Shown here: positions 44,899-54,324 of the stretch, one piece after another | How the letters are laid out: each line of letters begins with the position of its first letter | Position numbering within the stretch: the first letter of the stretch is position 1 | From: Chitinophaga agrisoli | Lineage (GTDB): Bacteria; Bacteroidota; Bacteroidia; Chitinophagales; Chitinophagaceae | DNA length: 64,000 nt | Assembly (NCBI RefSeq): GCF_008386695.1 | Contig: NZ_VUOC01000002.1 | Location: 1,827,595 to 1,891,594 of the forward strand | Direction: 5' to 3' | Made by a program: the position numbers and the translations under genes | The notes under the pieces: model-generated | Databases searched by the model: none | What the model saw: only the letters and a program-made list of their open reading frames with translations | Told to the model about the DNA's origin: nothing

Positions 44899-45693
44899 CT
44901 ACACCGCCACGGGCGCCTTAATAGCCGGATGGAACTGGTAGTTCTGCAGCTCAAAATCCTCAAACCGGAATCCAAAGATATCCTTTACATCCGGGTTGAT
45001 CTTCATTACCGGCATCGGGTATGGCGTGCGGGTCAACTGCAGTTTGGCCTGCTCTACATGGTTGTTATATAAATGCACGTCGCCAAAGCTGTGTATAAAC
45101 TCGCCGGCTTCCAGGCCGCATACCTGCGCCATCATCATCGTAAGCAGCGCATAGGAAGCAATATTAAAAGGCACGCCCAGGAACACGTCAGCGCTCCGCT
45201 GGTATAACAGGCAGCTTAAGCGGCCATTGGCTACATAGAACTGGAACAGGCAGTGACATGGGCTCAGGGCCATTTCCGGCAGCTCGCCCACATTCCAGGC
45301 GCTTACAATGATACGCCGGGAATCCGGGTTGTTTTTTATCTGTTTCACGGCTTCGCTGATCTGGTCTATCAACTTCCCGTCACGTGTTTCCCAGCTCCGC
45401 CATTGTTTGCCATATACGGGGCCCAGGTCGCCGTTGGCGTCTGCCCACTCATCCCATATGCTCACGCCATGTTCCTTCAGATAGGCTGTGTTGGTATCGC
45501 CCTTCAGGAACCATAACAGCTCATAGATAATAGACTTCAGGTGCAGTTTCTTGGTCGTTACCAGCGGAAAGCCCTCCTGCAGGTTAAAACGCATTTGATA
45601 GCCAAAGCAGCTGGTAGTACCGGTACCGGTACGGTCTGTTTTGGTAGCCCCATGATCGAGTATATGCTGTAGTAAGTGAAGGTACTGTTCCAT
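44899..45693 (-). CDS. thyA: Thymidylate synthase
   Basis: 264 residues from ATG 45693, a few residues shorter than the longest frame. Phosphate-binding [16 protein letters not shown], active-site Cys in [16 protein letters not shown], and [20 protein letters not shown] plus [14 protein letters not shown] at the C-terminal half are diagnostic. It makes dTMP from dUMP with methylene-THF. The start is preceded by a TTACTTTG-type box only a few bases away, so the transcript may have a very short leader. It is co-transcribed with folA. Confidence 0.97.
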   Translation of the reverse strand: MEQYLHLLQHILDHGATKTDRTGTGTTSCFGYQMRFNLQEGFPLVTTKKLHLKSIIYELLWFLKGDTNTAYLKEHGVSIWDEWADANGDLGPVYGKQWRSWETRDGKLIDQISEAVKQIKNNPDSRRIIVSAWNVGELPEMALSPCHCLFQFYVANGRLSCLLYQRSADVFLGVPFNIASYALLTMMMAQVCGLEAGEFIHSFGDVHLYNNHVEQAKLQLTRTPYPMPVMKINPDVKDIFGFRFEDFELQNYQFHPAIKAPVAV

Positions 45694-46001
45694 ATGGGGG
45701 CAAAGTAACAAAATTGTTGGGAATTATTGGGAGGCTACCTGCCGTGTATCCGCGTTTATCATGATAAAGAGGGCAAAAAATATAACATTATTTCTTCAAA
45801 CAAAAAATGTGGTTATGACGTGGAAATTTCGTAATCTGTGATACAACCAAAACCGTCGCGGAATAGAGGGAACCACCACGTTAAGATAAGTTCCATGTGT
45901 AGCAAAGCTATTTTATCAACCTTAATACTGCATCAAAACTATATGCCTTTACCAAAAAACCTCTGAACTAAACACAGACTATCACCCAAAAAACACAATC
46001 T
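45694..46001. other. Divergent intergenic region between thyA and the SusC gene
   Basis: 308 bp, AT-rich, no ORF. The left end holds the thyA start region. I see no exact TAnnTTTG for susC on the plus strand and no obvious operator, so I cannot say how the susCD pair is controlled. Confidence 0.5.
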
Positions 46002-48977
46002 ATGTTTCTATCTAAATCTACACTTATGGTGTTGCTATTGATATGCAGCACGTATATGTTGTACGCCCAGCAAAACGTTACAGGCAGGGTAACAGATGCC
46101 AGTTTTGGCAAGCCCATACCCGGCGTTACCGTGCGGGTGGCCAACACAAACAGGGGTACTATTTCCGATGCGGACGGCAGGTATACCATTGCCGTTCCTT
46201 CGGGCAGCACTCAACTTACTTTCTCCTTCACCGGTTATAAAACAAAGACCGCATCCGCCGGCAGCGGTACGGTAAACATTGCCATGGAAGAGGATTTTGC
46301 CCGCCTGGATGAAGTAGTGGTGACCGGCCTCGCCACCACAGTTAAAAGAAGTAACCTGGCCAATGCCGTAGCCACCATCTCTGCCAGGGACCTGGCCGGC
46401 ACCGCACCCGCTCAGACCTTTGACGCGGCACTGAGCGGCAAGATCCCCGGCGCCCAGATCACCGCTAACTCCGGCGCTCCCGGTGGCGGTATCTCCGTAA
46501 AGATGAGGGGTATCACTTCTGTATTTAGTAACTCACAGCCGCTGTATGTAATAGACGGTATTTTTGTGAACAGTGTGGCCGTGCCAGCTGGCCTGAATGA
46601 TATCACCGCCGCCGCATCTGCCGGTAACCCTAATAACCAGGACAATCCCTCCAGCCGTATTGCGGACCTTAACCCTGCGGATATTGAAAGCATAGAGATC
46701 CTGAAGGGCGCCTCCGCGGCTGCATTATACGGTTCCAAAGCTGCCGCGGGCGTGGTGCTGATCACCACCAAACGGGGTAAGACCGGCCGTACTAACATCA
46801 GCGTTAACCAGGAAACCGGCTTCGTAAAAGTACGCCACTTGTTAGGCCAGCGTGTTTTCACCTCGGAAACAGCCCTGGAAACATATGGCGCACCCCAGCA
46901 GGCAGAGTTTTTGGCAGCCCAGGCAGCCGGCAAGATCTACGATTATGAAAAAGAGCTCTATGGTGAAACCGGATTGGTATTAAATACAAATCTGAGCGTG
47001 AGCGGTGGTTCTGAAAAAACTACTTTTTACTTCTCCGCCAACCGCCGGGCAGAAGACGGTATCATTAAAAATACCGGCTATCTTAACAGCTCATTACGGT
47101 TGAATATAGACCACCGTATTAATGACCGCATAAGCGTAGGTATTACTACCAACTACGTAAATTCCAGCGCTGACCGTGGCCTTACCAATAACGATAACAA
47201 CAGTGTTACCTACGGTGTTGCACTGGCTTTCACCCCTGGTTTTACAGATCTTCACAAGGATGAACTGGGTAACTACAAACCAAACAACTACTCTGCATCC
47301 AACTTCCTGGAAACAAGGGATAAAATGACGAATAATGAAGCTGTTAACCGTTTCACCACCGGCATAAAACTGGATGCCCGCCTGCAACAGAATGATAAGA
47401 CCACTACCCGCGTGGTAATGAACGCCGGTGTGGATTATTACAACCTTAAAACAGCCGCCATCTTCCCCGCCTCCCTGCAGTTCATGGCAGCACTCAAGGG
47501 CGCATCTATACAGGGCTCTACCAATAACCTGAACACTAACCTGAACGGTTATCTGATCAATAACTTTAACCCCTCCAGTAAATTAAGCTTTAATACCACG
47601 ATAGGCGCTACCCTGGAAACGGGCAATTTTGAGAACATTCTCGTGACCAGTACACAGCTGATAGGTACACAAACCAACTTAGACCAGGCTGGCGCCACCA
47701 CCGCCAGGCAGTTCCGGCAGAAATACCGCGACAACGGCATTTTTGCACAGGAAGAGATCGTGATCATGGACGCCTTTACCCTGGCCGGCGGTATACGTTT
47801 TGACCGTTCCACCAACAACGGTGATTACAAGAAATATTATGTATATCCTAAAGGCGCCGTTTCCTGGAACCTGGCTAAAATGGCCTTCTGGCACATGTCC
47901 GCCATTAACAGCCTGAAACTGCGCGCCGCCTTTGGCCAATCCGGTAACGTACCGCCATACGGCAGTAAATTCACACAGCTGATTGGCTCCAACACAGGCG
48001 GTTTCCCCGGCTCGCTGATCGATAACCAGCTGGGTAACCCGGATATTAGACCGGAAAAGCAATCTGAGTTCGAAACAGGTATTGATATTGCCGTGCTGGA
48101 TGGCCGCGTAAGCCTGGAAGCTACCTATTATAACAAAAAGATCAATGACCTGCTGCTGCGCCGCGCACCCTCCCCTTCTACCGGTTTCACCGCAGAGTGG
48201 GCCAACGCCGGCGATCTCCGTAACCGCGGTATAGAGCTGGGCCTTAGCCTGGTACCCATCAATGCCAAAAACATAAGGTGGACCTCCAACATCAACTGGT
48301 GGCGAAACCGCTCCCTGGTGACCAAGCTTTCCATTGATCCCTTTGCACTGGGCGCCTTTGGTAACTCACTGGCCACCTTCTTCCTGGAGCAGGGGCAACC
48401 CGCTACCCAGATCAAAGGCAGCATTCCTGACCCGCGTGATCCTACCACCAACGTGTTCGTAGCCCTGGGCAACTCTGAGCCTAAATTCCAGATGAGCTTT
48501 TTTAACGAAGTGCAGGTGTTTAACAACCTGAGCCTGCGCTTCCTCATCCACTGGAAAAAAGGCGGCGATAACATCAACCTTACCCGTTACCTCACAGACA
48601 TTGGCGGTACCAGTCCTGATTTTGACGATGACAAAAATGGTAACGGCGTTAAAGACGGCCCCGAACGCCTGGGCTCCGGCAGCGCTTCAATCTTTGTACA
48701 GGATGCCGGCTATGTAAGGGTGCGCGAAATAGGCCTGTACTACAACATTCCCGTGCCCAATAACAAGTTCCTGAGAGCCGTGCGCGTAGGCGTTTCCGCC
48801 AACAACTGGTTCACCTGGACAGATTATGTAGGGTATGACCCGGAAGTATCCAACTTTGGCAGCAATACCATCAACACTACTACCAGCAGGGGTAGCAACG
48901 GTATTTCTACCGGTGTGGATGTAACGCCCTTCCCGGCTTCTAAACGTATGAGCCTGCACGTAGGCGTTGACTTCTGA
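46002..48977 (+). CDS. SusC/RagA-family TonB-linked outer membrane transporter
   Basis: 991 residues, signal peptide to about residue 22. Carboxypeptidase-D-like domain (about 23-95, VTGRVTDASFGKPIPGVTVRVANTN pattern), TonB-box-like RLDEVVVTG, plug (about 110-240, IPGAQITANSGAPGG, SIEILKGASAAALYGSKAAAGVVLITTKRGK) and a 22-stranded barrel to the C-terminus. Length is at the short end for SusC proteins. It forms a pedal-bin complex with the SusD-like lipoprotein 33 bp downstream. No glycoside hydrolase, peptidase or regulator is next to it, so the nutrient cannot be inferred. Confidence 0.94.
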   Translation: MFLSKSTLMVLLLICSTYMLYAQQNVTGRVTDASFGKPIPGVTVRVANTNRGTISDADGRYTIAVPSGSTQLTFSFTGYKTKTASAGSGTVNIAMEEDFARLDEVVVTGLATTVKRSNLANAVATISARDLAGTAPAQTFDAALSGKIPGAQITANSGAPGGGISVKMRGITSVFSNSQPLYVIDGIFVNSVAVPAGLNDITAAASAGNPNNQDNPSSRIADLNPADIESIEILKGASAAALYGSKAAAGVVLITTKRGKTGRTNISVNQETGFVKVRHLLGQRVFTSETALETYGAPQQAEFLAAQAAGKIYDYEKELYGETGLVLNTNLSVSGGSEKTTFYFSANRRAEDGIIKNTGYLNSSLRLNIDHRINDRISVGITTNYVNSSADRGLTNNDNNSVTYGVALAFTPGFTDLHKDELGNYKPNNYSASNFLETRDKMTNNEAVNRFTTGIKLDARLQQNDKTTTRVVMNAGVDYYNLKTAAIFPASLQFMAALKGASIQGSTNNLNTNLNGYLINNFNPSSKLSFNTTIGATLETGNFENILVTSTQLIGTQTNLDQAGATTARQFRQKYRDNGIFAQEEIVIMDAFTLAGGIRFDRSTNNGDYKKYYVYPKGAVSWNLAKMAFWHMSAINSLKLRAAFGQSGNVPPYGSKFTQLIGSNTGGFPGSLIDNQLGNPDIRPEKQSEFETGIDIAVLDGRVSLEATYYNKKINDLLLRRAPSPSTGFTAEWANAGDLRNRGIELGLSLVPINAKNIRWTSNINWWRNRSLVTKLSIDPFALGAFGNSLATFFLEQGQPATQIKGSIPDPRDPTTNVFVALGNSEPKFQMSFFNEVQVFNNLSLRFLIHWKKGGDNINLTRYLTDIGGTSPDFDDDKNGNGVKDGPERLGSGSASIFVQDAGYVRVREIGLYYNIPVPNNKFLRAVRVGVSANNWFTWTDYVGYDPEVSNFGSNTINTTTSRGSNGISTGVDVTPFPASKRMSLHVGVDF

Positions 48978-49010
48978 TTAATCTAACCCTTAGTTTTAAA
49001 CTGATTCTTT

Positions 49011-50339
49011 ATGAAACATAACATCACCAAATATATTAAGCTGGCAAGCCTGCTACTGGTTTTAGGCGCTTGTCAGAAAGGCGATATTCCCAACCTGAAT
49101 ACGCCGGATGCAAGCCTGATCACAGTTAATCCTACCAAAGGAGAGCTGGACAACCTCGTAACGGGCCTGGAATCCGGTATGCGTTTTAACCTGGGTACCT
49201 ATCTGGAGGTGGTAGGCGTTGTGGGACGGGAGATCTACCGTTTTGCCGGCTCTGAACCGCGTTATACGATAGAATTGCTGGGCGGTGGCGCCTCTACGCT
49301 GGATAATAATACCTTTTATATCACCAATCCATGGGCATCACGTTACCGCACCGTGCGCCAGGGCTACCTGCTGATAGAAGGCGCACAAAACGCAACCACT
49401 ATTACAGAACCGGTACGCAAAGGTTACCTTGGCATAGCCCATACTATCATGGCCTATCAGCTGCTGCTGAACCTGAATATGACAGATGAGAATGGCATAC
49501 GTGTGGATGTGGCGGATTATAAAAACCTGGGACCTTTTGTGGAGAAAACACCTGCGCTCGAGGCCATCGCACAAATGCTGGACCAGGGACAAGCGGATCT
49601 TACCGGGGCAGAAATAGCTTTTCCGCTGGCATCAGGGTTTGATCTGGCACGGGAAGCACCAGACAATGCTTTGACCGCCGCAGGCCTGATCCGTTTTAAC
49701 CGCGCCTTAGCCGCCAGGGTGGCCGTATACCGCCAACAGTGGGCTGCAGCGCTTACTGCGTTGAACGCTTCGTTCTTTGACCTGAACGGCAGTACCTCCG
49801 CTGGCTTTTACAACTCATTTTCCACCAATAGTAACGATCAGTTGAATCCACTCTTTGTACCGCAGAACCAAAGTGGCGAGATCCGCCTGGCACATCCTTC
49901 TTACGCAACAGATATCGCCCCCGGCGACGACAGGATTGCAAAAGCTACCCTGCGTAATGCTTCCGCCACCCAAAATGGCCTGACCAGCAACCGCGATGCA
50001 TGGGTATATACCAGCAACTCCGCGCCTATACCTATTATCCGTAATGAAGAGCTGGTCCTGATCTATGCGGAGGCCAAAATACAGACCAACGCTTTCCCGG
50101 ATGCCATTGTAGCGCTTAACCGCATACGCATCGCCCATAACCTTCCTGCCTATACCGGCGCTCTTACACAAGCCGCCCTTTTAACAGAAATGCTGCAGCA
50201 ACGCCGCTATTCCCTGTTCTTTGAAGGGCACCGCTGGGTAGATATGCGCCGCTATGGCCGGTTAGGCGAATTGCCTAAAGACAGGCCGGGTGATGATGTA
50301 TGGGAAGAATTCCCGATACCGCAGACCGAGAATAATTGA
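49011..50339 (+). CDS. SusD/RagB-family nutrient-binding lipoprotein
   Basis: 442 residues, lipoprotein signal peptide with lipobox LGAC at about residue 21. A helical SusD-type body: TPR-like repeats around GYLGIAHTIMAYQLLLNLNMT, and the C-terminal motif LVLIYAEAKIQTNAFPDAIVALNRIRIAHNLP, then LLTEMLQQRRYSLFFEGHRWVDMRRYGRL, diagnostic of the family. It caps the SusC barrel at the cell surface. Ligand unknown. Followed by a near-perfect terminator. Confidence 0.94.
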   Translation: MKHNITKYIKLASLLLVLGACQKGDIPNLNTPDASLITVNPTKGELDNLVTGLESGMRFNLGTYLEVVGVVGREIYRFAGSEPRYTIELLGGGASTLDNNTFYITNPWASRYRTVRQGYLLIEGAQNATTITEPVRKGYLGIAHTIMAYQLLLNLNMTDENGIRVDVADYKNLGPFVEKTPALEAIAQMLDQGQADLTGAEIAFPLASGFDLAREAPDNALTAAGLIRFNRALAARVAVYRQQWAAALTALNASFFDLNGSTSAGFYNSFSTNSNDQLNPLFVPQNQSGEIRLAHPSYATDIAPGDDRIAKATLRNASATQNGLTSNRDAWVYTSNSAPIPIIRNEELVLIYAEAKIQTNAFPDAIVALNRIRIAHNLPAYTGALTQAALLTEMLQQRRYSLFFEGHRWVDMRRYGRLGELPKDRPGDDVWEEFPIPQTENN

Positions 50340-50350
50340 TCAAAGCCATA

Positions 50351-50392
50351 AAAAAGCCGGTTACAGTATGTACTGTAACCGGCTTTTTTTAT
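50351..50392 (+). terminator. Terminator after the susCD pair
   Basis: Perfect 18-bp stem (aaaaagccggttacagta with its complement) with a 2-nt loop and a T-run. It lies between the SusD gene and the converging proline dehydrogenase gene and probably serves both. Confidence 0.92.
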
Positions 50393-50416
50393 AAATACTC
50401 TATGTAAAACGCCGCT

Positions 50417-51595
50417 TTATACAGCCCTGCGCTTCAGCTCTTTTCTGATCAGTCCTAATTCCCGGCCCATCTGCCCCGCAATGGAAGTATTCTCCTGCGC
50501 CCGGCGTATCAGGTAAGGCATTACATCCTTTACCGGCCCATAAGGCAGGTATTTGGATACATGGTACCCCGCATGCGCCAGGTTAAACGTAATATTATCG
50601 CTCATGCCCAGCAGCTGGGAAAAGCTTACATGCGGATGCTGGTGCGGCAGTCCTTTCTGATCCAGCAGGCTGGCCGCCAGCATACAGCTTTGCTCATTAT
50701 GCGTGCCTATCACTACGGCCATTTGGTCCAGACGGTCCATACAAAATTTTACGGCGGCGTTATAGTCTGTATCCGTAGCGGCTTTGTCCGGTTGTATGGG
50801 AGAAGGGTAATTCAGTTCCTCTGCGCGTTTACGCTCTTTTTCCATATAAGCGCCGCGCACCAGCTTGGCCCCCAGCAGGTAACCTTGCTGCTGCGCTTTC
50901 TCAAAAGAATCCTGCAGGAATACCAGGCGGTCATGCCGGTACAGCTGGAAGGTATTATATACGATCACAGTACCCTTGTTGAACAGCCGCATCATCTCAT
51001 CTGCCAGATCATCTACCGGCTGCTGTATCCAGGATTCTTCCGCATCTATCAATAACCCTATCTTATGACGGGCGCATGCCTCAGAGATCGCCTGTATACG
51101 GCCACGTACCCTGTCAAACTCCGCTTTCTCGGCTGTATCCAGCGTTTCCCGGCGATGTATCTTCTCCAGCAGCTCAAAACGGGCAAAACCCGTTACTTTA
51201 ATGGCAATAAAAGGGATATTGGGATTGCCCGCGGCATATTCTGTAGCGCGGATAAACTCCGGCACAGCGTGGTCATAGTTCTCTTCCCCCTCCATCGCCT
51301 CTACGCCATAGTCCAGCACCGCGCCTACATGGAACTTACCCAGGGTATGCGCGGTTTGCGCTGCCTCCTGCAGGTTCTCTCCCCCGCAGAACTGTTGGAA
51401 AATGGTATGCTTTATCAACCCCTTAACAGGAAGCTTCAATTTAAAGGCCAGCGGCGTAAAAAAGGCACCCAGCTTCACCAGCCATGGCTTACCTATGTTG
51501 CTGAACAGGAAATCGGCTTTTTTAAGCGCTTTATCTGTTCTATGCTCAAATGCAATGGCGGTATTATCAAATGATAATGGTAGCTGCTTTTCCAT
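50417..51595 (-). CDS. Proline dehydrogenase
   Basis: 392 residues, no signal peptide. A FAD-dependent TIM barrel of the PRODH family: IGLLIDAEESWIQQPVDDLAD, VYNTFQLYRHDRLVFL, LLGAKLVRGAYMEKERKRAEELNYPSPI (the Arg/Glu/Tyr motif that holds proline), IGTHNEQSCMLAA, and C-terminal AHAGYHVSKYLPYGPVKDVMPYLIRRAQEN. It oxidises proline to pyrroline-5-carboxylate; the separate P5C dehydrogenase is not here. Its promoter at 51603-51634 ends only about eight bases before the start. Confidence 0.93.
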   Translation of the reverse strand: MEKQLPLSFDNTAIAFEHRTDKALKKADFLFSNIGKPWLVKLGAFFTPLAFKLKLPVKGLIKHTIFQQFCGGENLQEAAQTAHTLGKFHVGAVLDYGVEAMEGEENYDHAVPEFIRATEYAAGNPNIPFIAIKVTGFARFELLEKIHRRETLDTAEKAEFDRVRGRIQAISEACARHKIGLLIDAEESWIQQPVDDLADEMMRLFNKGTVIVYNTFQLYRHDRLVFLQDSFEKAQQQGYLLGAKLVRGAYMEKERKRAEELNYPSPIQPDKAATDTDYNAAVKFCMDRLDQMAVVIGTHNEQSCMLAASLLDQKGLPHQHPHVSFSQLLGMSDNITFNLAHAGYHVSKYLPYGPVKDVMPYLIRRAQENTSIAGQMGRELGLIRKELKRRAV

Positions 51596-51602
51596 AGGGC
51601 CG

Positions 51603-51634
51603 CAAAGTTAAGGGGCTGCCATTGTTTTAACAAA
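51603..51634 (-). promoter_or_regulatory. Proline dehydrogenase promoter with near-zero leader
   Basis: On the minus strand TTTG (complement of 51631-51634), 20 bp, TAACTTTG (complement of 51603-51610). Both boxes match. The start codon lies at 51595, so transcription should begin within a few bases of the ATG. Confidence 0.7.
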
Positions 51635-51670
51635 AATCTGTTTATTTTTAATGTTTCCAGTAAAAATGTC

Positions 51671-52459
51671 ATGTTAAGCAAGATCCGGATGCAATACAAC
51701 GCCCCACTAATATGCCTGCTACTGATAGCAGTTGGGTTAATACAATGTAAAGAACCAGCCAGGCCAGCCAATAACCTGGTTGCTGGCCTGCAGGACAGCC
51801 GCTTTACCTATACCATTTTCGAAGGCCAGTTGGGCCAGCGCAAACGGGTGGTACTGGCAGATAGCAGTATCGTCATGCTGAATGGCGGCTCCCGCCTGTT
51901 GGTACCTGCCGGCTACCCGCAGCAAACCCGGGAGCTGATCCTGGACGGAGAAGGCTATTTTGATGCCGCTTTTAACGGCAACGCACAGCCCTTTATCGTA
52001 AAAACAGATAAACTCACCGTCACAGCCCTGGGTACCGCCTTCAGGGTACGGTCCTTTGCGGCGCAGCCTGGCGCTACCGCTTACCTGTTGAATGGCAAGG
52101 TAAGGGTAGCCAAAACCTACCATTCCGATACAGACAACCAGCCGGAAATACTGGAACGTGGTCAAATGGTACTGGCCAACAAGGAGATAGACCTGATGGA
52201 AAAGGAAACCTACGAACCGGCGGAGCTGGAGACCTGGCTACAGGGCGACCTGCAATTCAGGGACCAGCCATTTATGACCGCCATGCGCCAGCTGGAAGAC
52301 TGGTATGCCGTTACCATCACCGTAAACACAGATGTGTCCGCGATACAGAACATCTCAGCAAGTTTTAAAGATAAAACCCTGCAACAGGTGCTGGATGCCT
52401 TAGTAAAACCTAAAGGACTGGATTATAAAATAAAGGATGGGGAAGTAGAGATCAAATAA
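51671..52459 (+). CDS. Orphan FecR/DUF4974 lipoprotein
   Basis: 262 residues with a lipoprotein signal peptide (hydrophobic 14-25, lipobox ending LIQC near residue 26). FecR domain (about 45-150, QRKRVVLADSSIVMLNGGSRLLVPAGY, GEGYFDAAFNGNAQPFIVKTDKLTVTALGTAFRVR) and C-terminal DUF4974 domain (about 190-262, QFRDQPFMTAMRQLEDWYAVTITVN). Usual FecR anti-sigma factors have a cytoplasmic tail and a TM helix; this one is lipid-anchored and lacks that N-terminal module, and no ECF sigma gene is adjacent. It may be a periplasmic sensor that lost its sigma partner. Divergent from the proline dehydrogenase gene, 75 bp apart. Confidence 0.85.
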   Translation: MLSKIRMQYNAPLICLLLIAVGLIQCKEPARPANNLVAGLQDSRFTYTIFEGQLGQRKRVVLADSSIVMLNGGSRLLVPAGYPQQTRELILDGEGYFDAAFNGNAQPFIVKTDKLTVTALGTAFRVRSFAAQPGATAYLLNGKVRVAKTYHSDTDNQPEILERGQMVLANKEIDLMEKETYEPAELETWLQGDLQFRDQPFMTAMRQLEDWYAVTITVNTDVSAIQNISASFKDKTLQQVLDALVKPKGLDYKIKDGEVEIK

Positions 52460-52460
52460 T

Positions 52461-52492
52461 GTGCTAATGTGCTAATGTGCCAATGTGCTAAT
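52461..52492. repeat. Four octamer repeats (GTGCTAAT)
   Basis: Four consecutive copies of gtgctaat, one with a single base change (gtgccaat), directly after the stop codon of the FecR gene. The same ATGTGC-type words form the hairpin at 6860-6918, so this is a dispersed family. Confidence 0.8.
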
Positions 52493-52518
52493 AATAAAGA
52501 AATAAGCAAATGATAATA

Positions 52519-52556
52519 AAAAGCCCAAGGCTGGTATCATACCGCCTTGGGCTTTT
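52519..52556 (+). terminator. Bidirectional terminator between the FecR gene and the isomerase gene
   Basis: Stem of 13 bp (aaaagcccaaggc with gccttgggctttt) and a loop that pairs internally (ggta/tacc), with A- and T-runs on the two sides. Both genes converge here. Confidence 0.85.
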
Positions 52557-52605
52557 ATCAGTTTACGTTATATAGCCTCTATTGACAAATCAACGCATCA
52601 GCACA

Positions 52606-53637
52606 TTAAATCATCCCTGCTCTCAGCAACAGCTCTTTGGTCTTACGGATACCTTCTTCCTCAGACAGATCCTGGCCTTCATATTCAATACCAATATGGC
52701 CGGTATAACCCGCATCTTTAACGATCTTCAGCATCTTGCTATAATCTGTCTCCACGCAGTTGCCATTGGCGTCAAAACCATAGGTCTTAGCGCTTACGCC
52801 TTTGGCAAAAGGCATTAGCTCCTGCACGCCTTTATAACGGTCATACTCCTCCAGGCATTTGGTTTTGGCCCAGCCCTCCGGTGTATTGCTCTCTGGTTTA
52901 GTACGGTTCAGGCAAAAATTACCAAAGTCCGGCAGGGTACCACAGTTAGGCATATTCACCGTTTTCATAACGTTCGACAGCCATCCGCCATCAGAAGAAA
53001 TACCACCATGGTTCTCCACGATCACATTGATATTGTGATCTTTACCAAATGCGGATAATTTAGAGAGCGAATCTTCCACGGCCTTTGCCACGTCTTCCGG
53101 TTTACCCTCACCTGCTGCATTTACGCGGATGGCGTGGCATCCCAGGAACTGCGCCGCTTCCACCCACTTATAGTGGTTTTCTATTGCCTGCGCACGTTTC
53201 TTCGCATCCTGGTCACCCATTTCCCCTTCCCCGTCGCACATGATCAGTACACTGTGTACACCGTTGTCGTCACAACGTTTTTTCAGGTCGGTCAGGTAAG
53301 CCTTATCCTTTGCCTTATCTTTAAAGAACTGGTTCACATATTCTACCCCATCGATACCAAACTCGTTCTTAGCCCTGGCAGGAAAATCAAGATGGTTCAT
53401 TTTTCCGGCAAACAAAGCCCGGTGGAATGACCATTCCGCCAGCGAGATCTTAAAAAACAGGCCAGCCGCGGTAGCTTTACCAGCAGTGGTATCTGCAGCG
53501 GTACTATCAGTACCTGGTTGTCCGGATGAAGGGCCATTGCCACCACAGGCAGCCAATACGGTTGGCAACATACCCATGCCCATGGTATACATGCCTAATT
53601 GACGAAGGAACTCCCGGCGATTTTTTGATGTAGTCAT
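52606..53637 (-). CDS. Tat-exported sugar phosphate isomerase/epimerase-like lipoprotein
   Basis: 343 residues. The N-terminus carries a twin-arginine motif [10 protein letters not shown] and a lipobox-like AACGG at about residue 32, so it is a Tat-exported lipoprotein. The mature part (about 60-340) is a TIM barrel of the AP endonuclease 2/xylose isomerase-like class: [68 protein letters not shown], and [18 protein letters not shown]. The Glu/His/Asp metal ligands of the family seem present. Its substrate is unknown; secreted members are common near glycan systems but no glycan gene is adjacent. Confidence 0.85.
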   Translation of the reverse strand: MTTSKNRREFLRQLGMYTMGMGMLPTVLAACGGNGPSSGQPGTDSTAADTTAGKATAAGLFFKISLAEWSFHRALFAGKMNHLDFPARAKNEFGIDGVEYVNQFFKDKAKDKAYLTDLKKRCDDNGVHSVLIMCDGEGEMGDQDAKKRAQAIENHYKWVEAAQFLGCHAIRVNAAGEGKPEDVAKAVEDSLSKLSAFGKDHNINVIVENHGGISSDGGWLSNVMKTVNMPNCGTLPDFGNFCLNRTKPESNTPEGWAKTKCLEEYDRYKGVQELMPFAKGVSAKTYGFDANGNCVETDYSKMLKIVKDAGYTGHIGIEYEGQDLSEEEGIRKTKELLLRAGMI

Positions 53638-53775
53638 TTACGTGGATTTCGGGTTAAATAAAAACAAAATACAAAATATACGCTACAATATCATTCCTTT
53701 AATCACCGTTTAATAGGTATTATCTAATTTAATAATATTTACTATCTTGCATAGTATCCAATAATTCTATTACCT

Positions 53776-54201
53776 ATGAAACTGAACCGAATATTGCCAT
53801 TGATGGCTGGTATAGCCTTATTTTTTGCCTGTAAAAAAGATGAAGATGCACCTCCCGCTAATGTAGCCATTGCAGGCAAATGGAACTTTATCACCCTGAT
53901 AAGGAACTATAAACAGGGAAACATAGTGGTAAAAGACACATTGAACTATGCGGCAGACAGTAATAACTGGACATTTGATACCACTGCTCATAAAATTTAC
54001 CAGGTAAAAAATGCCCTGCTGGATACGGTATATTATAAACTGCTGGATGGCAATAAGAAATTGGTGACATCTACAGATGAGCGTTTTGTATTTGGTAACG
54101 ACAGCCTCACGATCACTACCCTGGAAGGCAACCAGTTAAAACTGCAGGGGCATACCGAAACGCCCTGGCCCACCGATCTCTTTTATAGCTTTGGCAGATA
54201 A
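53776..54201 (+). CDS. Small lipoprotein, lipocalin-like beta barrel
   Basis: 141 residues, lipoprotein signal peptide with lipobox ALFFAC near residue 19. The mature part has the pattern of a small lipocalin-like (DUF-type) fold: AIAGKWNFITLIRNYKQ, DSNNWTFDTTAHKIYQV, YYKLLDGNKKLVTSTDERFVFGNDSLTITTLEGNQLKL. Many Bacteroidota outer-membrane lipoproteins of this shape exist with unknown ligands. Its start follows an AT-rich spacer with no clear promoter. Followed by a strong terminator. Confidence 0.7.
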   Translation: MKLNRILPLMAGIALFFACKKDEDAPPANVAIAGKWNFITLIRNYKQGNIVVKDTLNYAADSNNWTFDTTAHKIYQVKNALLDTVYYKLLDGNKKLVTSTDERFVFGNDSLTITTLEGNQLKLQGHTETPWPTDLFYSFGR

Positions 54202-54215
54202 CGATTGCTACATAC

Positions 54216-54268
54216 AATAATGCCTGTAACAAACTGCAAAGGCAGTGAGTTACAGGCATTATTCTTTA
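54216..54268 (+). terminator. Terminator between the lipoprotein and hydrolase genes
   Basis: Perfect 15-bp stem (aataatgcctgtaac with gttacaggcattatt), 18-nt loop, then a short T-run. Confidence 0.85.
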
Positions 54269-54324
54269 TATCTTATTCTGCGTCGGTCAGCTGCAGATCC
54301 AGCGGCTTAAGCCCCCTTTACGCC

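Noticed and set aside
46002-50339. Polysaccharide utilisation locus around the SusC/SusD pair
   Set aside because: No glycoside hydrolase, sulfatase, peptidase or sensor-regulator flanks the pair; the GH9 gene is over 8 kb away beyond unrelated units.
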